A stretch of 64,000 nt of DNA from Zygnema cylindricum (Eukaryota > Streptophyta > Zygnematophyceae > Zygnematales > Zygnemataceae): assembly GCA_037447655.1 (NCBI GenBank), contig JBBHKE010001814.1, forward strand, positions 211,547 to 275,546, read 5' to 3'. Position numbers and translations under genes: made by a program. The notes below the pieces were generated by a model. It searched no databases. It was not told the origin of the DNA and saw only the letters and a list, made by a program, of their open reading frames with translations. Positions 56,681 to 64,000 of this stretch are shown here, in pieces; within the stretch, counting starts at the first letter, position 1, and each line of letters opens with the position of its first letter.

Positions 56681-59010
56681 ATGGAAGCTTTTTTTGAAAA
56701 CCTGTCTTCTCTATTCAGAGTCGGGGATACACTTCCATGGACGGATGCTGAGACAATCCAGGTATGTCATACTTTTTGAATTTTTAAGCAAAGGCTGAAA
56801 AGGATTTGAACTGTTTGACATGACATCTGAAAGGTGTGGTTAACAACTCAACAATTTTGCTTAGCAGCAGAACTTTAACATAATAAATGAACGGTTTGGC
56901 ATGACAAATGAACAGCTTGACGTGATGAACATTTCCAAACTAAGCAGTCTGCTATTCTTCAATTGTTTATCATATTTTTGAACTTGCATCTGTCCTCGCA
57001 CCTTTGGATAATGTTTTCCCTCACCAGTTATGCTTTGGTTTAGGGTTCTACATTTTACGTTTACAGCAACAATTTTTTTTGTATTTAGAGCATCCCGTTT
57101 TTTGGCAATGACTTGTTTGCAGAAATGTGAACGTGAAGCTTCAGGAGCTGAACCTGGCATCACAAATCAGAAAGAAAGTGTGATGCGTCTTGCATGGGCT
57201 CTTGTTCACTCGCATCATACTCCAGATGTGCAGCGCGGCATTGCCATGCTTGAAGGTATGTGTCAAACCCTAATTGTTCCCGGGTTATTAAAACATAGAT
57301 ATTTTGAATAATCAGGTCATTTGAATGATTTTTGACACGCCGAGAACTTAGCTCTTCATGCTGTTGCTGTTTTCATCCCAGTTTTTTTTGGTTTTTGTCT
57401 GCCTTGGAAAGAGGAATCTAATTGGCTCAAATTATTGAAGTTCAAATCTCATTTTCTTATGGATTTTAAAAGTGTTATGGTTTTTGAGTATGCAGTTCGC
57501 AACGAATGTGGTACAACATCGATCATTTTTTTAATTTGCCTTTTTTTTGGACTATCTGAGAGCCCCTTTTATGTGATTATATGTCTGCAGCAGAGGTGTT
57601 TGTCTATGTTGAGGTGGAAATAAGTTGTTCCGTTTTTGTTTCGGAAACCAGGCTGTTGGCAGTATGGAAGGGGAGTTTGCTTGATTGTTGTTCGCTTAAG
57701 ATATATGTAACTCTGGTTTTCTTACCTTATTCGCTTCCTCCTTGCTTTCCTTATTTGGTGCATTCTTTTGCGCGCTAATGTTTTCTTGTTTGACCCCCTG
57801 AATTGAAGGAGTTAATAAGGGTATGATAATCATATTATTGCTTGATAATGTGATGCTGTGGTTGTTTCTGTCCATCCTTGATTTATGTCACGTGGCCCGT
57901 TTGCAGCTCAACTGGCAATGAAGAATAATCCTTCAGAGCAACGAGAAGTGCTCTATCTGATGGCTATCGGCTATTACCGATCTGGTGAATATTCTCGCGC
58001 AAGGAAACTTGTGAATCAAGCTCTGGAGGTGAGCTTTTGATACTTGTTTTTTTTTCTGTTTGAATTTTATTTGAGGTTTTTGCGCTGCAGTTTCTGTTCT
58101 GAAGCTTCTGTTCATGTTTACGGCAGGGATAGAGACAGGGTTTTTTTGTTGTGGAGCATGTTAGTGATTATAATTTTGGCTCAGTAGCTGGATAGTTTTA
58201 TGTGTAGAACAGAAAAAGAGAAAAAATACTTTTGATTAGGGTCAATTTCTGAAACTGTGTTTCTGACTTCTTGCTTTCGCCTGAGGGTTTTTAGCGAAAC
58301 TTGGTTGATCGAGGAGAGGTGACCGATAAATTGTTATTTTTTTTGAAACCAATGGCAACTAAAGATGTGGTTTTTGTTATGTTTTTTTAGATTGCTCCTG
58401 ATTTTCGGCAAGCCTCAATGTTGAAAAAGATGATAAATGAGAAAATTAAAACAGGTGCGTGTACCTTCTTTACCGGTCGGTATTTTTGTGTGTTCAAACT
58501 TATTAGTGTTGGCGTATAGCTGAGTTCTAATTTTTTGTTTTAGGGTGGCATAATCAGTGTGACATGAGGATGTGTTGAACACCAAAAATAGGCCATGTAT
58601 ACTCATTTTTTCTTCCCTTTTTTTGAAGGAATTCAGGATTTATAATTGGTCGCTGTTTTGCAAATTGTATGTGACTTATTACGGGGATTCCAGGATAGAT
58701 GTCAGCGATCTCACGAACAAAACCTAACATTAGTCATTCCATTTATGGTTCAGTGGATTTTTTATGAGAGTTTCAAGCTACTCATGGCTGTGTTGTAATT
58801 GCCTGCCCGCGAATTTGGGACACACTATCATCACAGTCTTCCTTGAACAGTTCCCTGTGTTTACTCTTTGCCGAATTTTAATTTTAATTTTTGCTTTTAA
58901 AAAAAAAAAAAATGGATGCAGATGGTGTGATTGGCATTGGTCTTGCTGCCGGAGCCACAGCAATTGTTGCAGGAGGGATAGCTCTATTAGCTTCAGGCAG
59001 GAGGCACTAA
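56681..59010 (+). CDS. FIS1: Mitochondrial fission 1 protein FIS1 (162 aa, 5 exons)
   Basis: Tail-anchored outer-membrane protein of mitochondria and peroxisomes that helps recruit the division machinery. Exons: 56681-56761, 57123-57255, 57907-58028, 58391-58454, 58922-59010 (TAA). Phases agree; total 489 nt. The N-terminal helix (1-27) is followed by the two TPR-like repeats: the family block SVMRLAWALVHSHHTPDVQRGIAMLE, then EVLYLMAIGYYRSGEYSRARKLVNQALE. The tail DGVIGIG begins at residue 134, with a hydrophobic anchor (about 136-157) and a short basic end RRH, as in plant FIS1 (about 167-170 aa). The last acceptor is unusual: a run of A lies between the pyrimidine tract and GCAG. Strong match along the whole length; which FIS1 paralogue is not determinable. 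Confidence 0.95.
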
Positions 59011-60681
59011 TATTGAGAGTTAGTGGCAAAATTTTTGATGGAAAACTTTACGAGTTTCACTTCAAAAACTTGGGTCTCTGGATGTATCTCTCTTGCAACA
59101 ATGGAGAGGTGGTTTGTAAGACAAAGATGAGGGATTTAGAATTAGAAAATGCAGAATTACTGGCTGGCCTGATTCTTAAGTATCGTGATGTTTACGTAAA
59201 CAACAGAGGTGGTGTACCAGAAATCAAAACAACGGAGGAGGGTTGAATTAGGTGGTTGTGAGCACCTTTGAATTTTTTGTGTGCTTGGGTGATGTACATA
59301 CATGTGCAGATGACTTTTCAGTTGTATATCCTTTTAAAGAGTTTAACAAAGTTTATGACAGTTTTTGCTGTTTTGGGTTTTACACTGCCGTTCGAATGGA
59401 TGCGGAAAATTGTTTTGTCAGTGCTTTGAATCGGTGTTTGCAAAATATTTCATTTGAAAATATCTCTCACTGTGAAATTCTGTTAGGTTTTAAAAGATAT
59501 CATGCATGAAGACAAAGCAGCTGGTTGTGTTCTCCCATGATCTTGCGTTTACCTGAACGATCAGGTTGATGTGTCTATGGAAAGGTATTTGTATACACAA
59601 ACATGTATCGAAATGCAGTCGAGATTTGCTGGCGATGGGACGAGGAGCAGTGTAAGGTGTGGATGTTGCATCAAGCATCATGCAAGACACACTGTATAGC
59701 AGTGTAAGGTGTGGATGTTGCATCAAGCATCATGCAAGACACACTGTATTTACAGCATCTTAAAAAATTAATTGCCCGACAATGTATCATGTTGTTCGAA
59801 TGAGTTAGGAGTACTTTCACATTTGTGAAGCACTCTGAGGCCGGAATAAGAGTATAAAAACGCCGTATCCTATTGAAGCTGTATGCTATTGCTCCTAATT
59901 ATTCAGGGCTATCTTCAAGGTACCTGCAAATTGACCTAAAAGACCTAGAGTTGCTCGTATTCACTCGCGATTCTGTTCTCTATACTGCGTAGCGAACAAA
60001 GGTCGCAGAAATCCGGTGGAAGTTGTCAAACTGGAAGTCGTCAAACGATTCCACTAGGGACTGTACTTGTGCGACTTCTAAAGACCATCGGCGTTTTTTA
60101 CAGCCAGGGCCGCCCGGGCAGACTGGCGGTCGCGATTCTACGACGAATAGACCGTGGCCAGATTCGGGAGACCGCGTAGCCGTGCGACCTGCAAAAGCCG
60201 AAAACGAGTAAGCCTTGTCGGCAATACCGACAACTGAAGCCCACAGAATCTGCGACTATCTCAATGTACGGCTTCAGTTGAATGGTTTGAAACCTGAAGA
60301 TATTCAAATTTTGAATCTGATCTTCGGAGCTCTTTCAGCTACTGACATTGTCGAATTTGAAATTTATGTACGGTAAAACGGTATGACTACAGTACTTGCG
60401 AGATTCTGCCTACCTACCGTACGGTTAGGTAAAGGAGGACAGTCAGTGGGATGGCTGCTTGGCGGGTAAGCTTCGATTGACTGCCGCCTTTTGGCCGCAC
60501 GTGAAAATGTCAACGGCAAGAAGTGCTTTGATTTGATGCCAATTTTCAACGAAACCGAGAAAGTACGTACGGTCCGTACACCAGCCTGTGCGAAGGTTGC
60601 CGAGGGCAACCAACACAAAGTGGTACAAAGGTACAAACATGCTCGTGTCACAAAAAAATGAAAAATGCGAGACATTTATAT
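59011..60681. other. FIS1 3' flank, no supported gene
   Basis: A 52-bp unit (AGCAGTGTAAGGTGTGGATG...) is present twice in tandem, essentially identical, at 59646-59697 and 59698-59749. The rest shows only short frames. Confidence 0.5.
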
Positions 60682-60959
60682 CATAGTTCAAAAGTAGGTG
60701 AAAGTAGGCCCATACAATATGCCTATTGTATGCAAAACATACAATATGACCTTAAGACCCATATTGTATTGGTCGCAAAATGAAAAAAAAAGGTAACAGG
60801 GTTGAGTTGCACATCGTTCGATAGAGAATTAAACGTCATCGGACGGTCGCTGATCAAAGTAGCGATCAAAGTAGCGCTCTAAGAAGATCACATGAAAAGC
60901 CCGTAACACAACTTGCGCCTACCAAAGGCCTACCATAAAACGCCTACTTTTGAACTATG
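60682..60959. mobile_element. MITE family M, copy 2 (278 bp)
   Basis: Perfect 17-bp terminal inverted repeats, CATAGTTCAAAAGTAGG at 60682-60698 and its complement at 60943-60959. Perfect 8-bp target-site duplication ATTTATAT at 60674-60681 and 60960-60967. No coding capacity. Inverse orientation relative to 50901-51213. The 8-bp duplication would suit hAT-type transposase, although the CATAG terminus does not fit the usual hAT end. Confidence 0.9.
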
Positions 60960-60967
60960 ATTTATAT

Positions 60968-61443
60968 CTACTGCATGCATATCTCATGTCTACCTTAACT
61001 TGAACCATCATGGCAGAAAGCGTACAGCCTGTGATGCCCATAGACCTTTGGATGAGTACAGTTTTGCCATCATTACGTGGCTACCGACAAAGGTGAAATC
61101 GTTTAGCGGTCTTCGACACGTACGTATAGAAAATCTGCCGTACGACTGGTCTTCGGGTAAATGCATAAAGGACAGATTTTGTTTCCAAGCCCCAGGATTT
61201 TAACCAATGCGCGTGCAGTGATAGCGGTATGTGCAACCTAAAAGGTACGATTTGATGCAAAGTCGACCGTAAAGATATTTTGCCTTCGTAGAAGTAATCG
61301 TACCCTAGATTAGGGTATGGAACATGTCGACGTCAACAAAAAGCCACGTAGCTTTTTGTATCCGCGCGGGCCGAAGCTAACCTTTCGGTTGCAGGTACTT
61401 AACCGTACACTGCAGAAGTATTGGTTTGTCTTTGCGCGTACGG
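60968..61443. other. Intergenic, no supported gene
   Basis: GTACGG-rich DNA without a convincing frame. Confidence 0.4.
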
Positions 61444-61948
61444 TACACCGCGAATCGTAATTAGAGTAAATTACTCTAATTCGGTCGCTCGAAATTTCGA
61501 CTCTATCACATGAAATAGCGTAAATGATTCTAATTTTTTCATTATTCTATTTAAGGTAAAGTTTAATTAGCGTTTTTAATTCTAATATAGGTTCGTTTTA
61601 AATAGTGTGGAGTACGGACGACCTCTGACCGTGCAAAATTGTACTTTATTAAGTAAAAAAGTACAAATAATGATTTAATACAGGCCGTTATCATGTAACT
61701 GCGTTTTAACAAACTGCGTAGTGCAAACGTCATAGTGACGATAAACTGTACGTTTTGCCAAATTCTGTACGAATACCTTATTTACAGTAGAGGATATTAG
61801 CGTGCCAAATTAGAGTACTTAAATAAATTAGAGTAAACTTCATAGTTGAAACAACTCTATCACATAAATTAGCGTTCATTACTCTAATTTTTTTTTTTAG
61901 TTTTTGTACTCTAATTTTTTCATTACTCTAATTACGATTCGCGGTGTA
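61444..61948. mobile_element. MITE family T, copy E1 (505 bp)
   Basis: Ends TACACCGCGAATCG and its exact complement CGATTCGCGGTGTA, extended inward by TAATTAGAGTAA/TTACTCTAATTA. The interior is AT-rich with repeated ACTCTAATT words. Flanking TA on both sides allows a TA target duplication. No transposase. Confidence 0.85.
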
Positions 61949-61949
61949 C

Positions 61950-62490
61950 TACACCGCGAATCATTATTAGTGTCAATAACTCTAATTTGGGTTCTTAATT
62001 TATTTATTTTTTCAAATAGGATACATGATTTTAATTTTTCCTTGACGTTAATTAAGGTAACGTACAAAATAGCGTAAAGCCCGAAAGTACAATAAAATCT
62101 AAATAATGTGGTGTACGGTCGATGTCAGACCGTACATAAATGTAACTTTTCAAGTGAAAATTTACAAAAAATGAATTAAATCAGACGCGCGTGCATAAGA
62201 ACGTGCGCTCAAAAAAACGGGATTAGTCTGACACGTAAATTAGTATGGCATGTACGGATATTTTAAATTCGCAACGGCGAACGATTTCTAATATTTTGTA
62301 CGGATACATATATTAATGTATATAATCGAACAACGAATAATCCATTTTTGTTGTTCTCAAATTAGCATAAACACCGAAATTAGAATACACCTTTTTTTTG
62401 AAAATTTTCAAATTCTTAATTAGCATCAATTACGATAAAATTTTCTTCAACACTAATTCAATGTTGACACTAATAACGATTCGCGGTGTA
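61950..62490. mobile_element. MITE family T, copy E2 (541 bp)
   Basis: Ends TACACCGCGAATC and GATTCGCGGTGTA, extended by ATTATTAGTGTCAA/TTGACACTAATAA. Shares ends and scattered interior blocks (TGTACGGTCGATGTCAGACCGTAC versus a similar block in E1 near 61610) with E1, which it abuts with one base between. Confidence 0.85.
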
Positions 62491-63965
62491 CTCAACTTGC
62501 ATTGGCTCTTGCATTTACAGTACTACAACACATTAGTGGTAACGTACGGAAGCAATGGACGTGGACGATTCAATGCAGCTGCAAAGCAGGCCATGTGGCG
62601 CTGCGATAAAGTCCAAAAGTACCAAACGGAAATCCGGAGTGCGATTACATCTACCAAAAATAACTTCCTTTTCCAGCCGCATCCAACATTCAGGATGACG
62701 TAAATTTTACTTTGGGATGTACTATTTATGTAATTCTGTGACCTCCATTGGTACACAGAATGTCCTGCTTATGTGAAGCCTCGAGGATAGTATATGCACT
62801 TTTGACTTTGAAAATGGATTAGTCCCACCCTGGGACGCAAAAACTCTGACTGACTACACCCCTGTGTAGCTTGGACTCCCCCGAGTCCGCTGCAAAAAGA
62901 ATCAATGAATTTGCTCACCTGAGCATTAAGTTATGGCTGTTCAAAGACAACATATTTGTACAGATGGCCTCTGGGAGAGAGGACGTTTTCCAAATTTTGT
63001 CTAAGTCCTGAAAACTCCTAATAACTACTCTAAACCAATCAAAGTGAAGTACCCTAATTATTGTACATACAAAGTACAACAGCCGCTGTACTTTATGTAC
63101 GGATATATTTGGCACCATTCCCGGTCTGCCACGTGGCAAAATAGGTCAATGACAATCTGTCCCTTTTCTCTTCCAGCATTTTATAGGATGACGCCACGTG
63201 TAATTTCCTCCCATTTCGCTGTTCTTCTCCCAGATAGTCGTTCCGGCATCCCGGCACTCACGCGTGTCGTCCGTTCTTTTCACGGTGATTAATTGCAGGC
63301 GTTCGATCTGACGGCGCGCCGAATAAATGTTGACCGTTGAATTTCACCGGTCAAAGTTCCGTGTTGACCGTTGAATTTCGACGGTCAACACTCCGTGTTG
63401 ACCGCTTAAATGTTTTTCTTGCTTCGCGAGCCGTCGATCGCGACATTTAATTTCGTCGGTCGAAATCAAATGTCTGTTTCATTTATTTCGTGGGGTACTG
63501 CATTTCGTGCGGTACCACATGTTCCATGTTTCGTTTTGTTTCGTAATATGTTAAACGGAATATGTTGTATGTTTTTCTCTGAATACTTATCAAGTACAGT
63601 ACATGTATCGATTCATCAAGACCTAACGGATAAGGCGACCGCCCTTTTCGTACAGGTTTCGCCCAGAGGTTACATGATCAAATCATGTATGTGGCGACAT
63701 AACTTTTGCAGGAGCTTTGTCTTCTGTGTATCCTCTCATTTGTCCAAGGTAGCCATGGCTGCCTGTCAATTTTGAGTGACTACGACAAGTATAAGAACTG
63801 CAAGACTCAAAAAAGGTAGAATACAAAATATCACTTTTCAACAATTTATTTGTCTAAAACAATATTTTTTCGTTGTAAGACTCGATTACTAAAAAGACAG
63901 AAATTGCCCTTAATTAATCACATCTTACATACCCAAACACTTATTGTGTGTGCCAATTTAACTTA
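62491..63965. other. Right-hand intergenic region
   Basis: Contains two G-boxes (GCCACGTGGC at 63128-63137 and CCACGTGT near 63195) and a short TGTTGACCGTTGAATTTC repeat at about 63330-63410. The frame 63410-63775 (121 codons from ATG) has no recognisable domain, though the G-boxes upstream could belong to a promoter. Not called as a gene. Confidence 0.4.
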
Positions 63966-64000
63966 AGCTTAGGGTGCGATCCCATGTGTGAAATTAAGGG
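63966..64000. mobile_element. Start of a further family R element (cut by window end)
   Basis: GCTTAGGGTGCGATCCCATGTGTG resembles the left terminus TAAGGGTACGGCCCCATGTATGTG of copies R1 and R2. Only about 35 bp are visible. Confidence 0.45.

Noticed and set aside
63410-63775. 121-codon frame near the right edge
   Set aside because: No domain or homology recognised and only a weak promoter context; not enough to call a gene.

Overview
This is nuclear DNA from a green plant. The genes are intron-rich with GT-AG introns and T-rich acceptors. They encode a mitochondrial phosphate carrier, a DExH-box RNA helicase, an A-type cyclin and the fission factor FIS1, each read here as a complete exon chain whose length is a multiple of three. 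Plant-style ABRE/G-box promoter words and a plant-type Ty3/Gypsy element (tRNA-iMet primer site) support this. The stop-free host exons show the standard genetic code. I cannot name the species; a non-seed streptophyte is plausible but unproven. No rRNA, tRNA or CRISPR was found by eye, and all exon joins are unconfirmed by RNA.

Layout. 301-2073: 40-bp minisatellite with a higher-order pattern. 5532-7025: two divergent small genes for His/Pro/Gly-rich proteins sharing an ABRE/G-box promoter. 9466-10406: copy of a dispersed inverted-repeat element (family R). 10726-25616: retrotransposon cluster with a 5' fragment broken by a large foldback element, then a decayed element whose pol half is tandemly duplicated at its polypurine tract and whose truncated 3' LTR carries an 879-bp hAT-like insertion. 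26599-26835: a third His-rich small gene. 29615-32318 (minus): six-exon phosphate carrier. 33453-45011 (plus): fifteen-exon helicase, divergent from the carrier. 46090-51213: G-rich runs, a second 40-bp minisatellite, an inverted-repeat cluster and several MITE-like elements. 52135-54985: ten-exon cyclin A with an upstream E2F site. 56681-59010: five-exon FIS1. 59011-64000: gene-poor, with more MITE-like elements and the start of another family R copy.

The conserved genes are housekeeping genes (mitochondrial phosphate import, mitochondrial/peroxisomal division, RNA unwinding, cell cycle) and do not form a pathway. The most unusual content is the retroelement cluster, the non-autonomous DNA transposons whose ends and target-site duplications can be read directly, and the three low-complexity His-rich genes.
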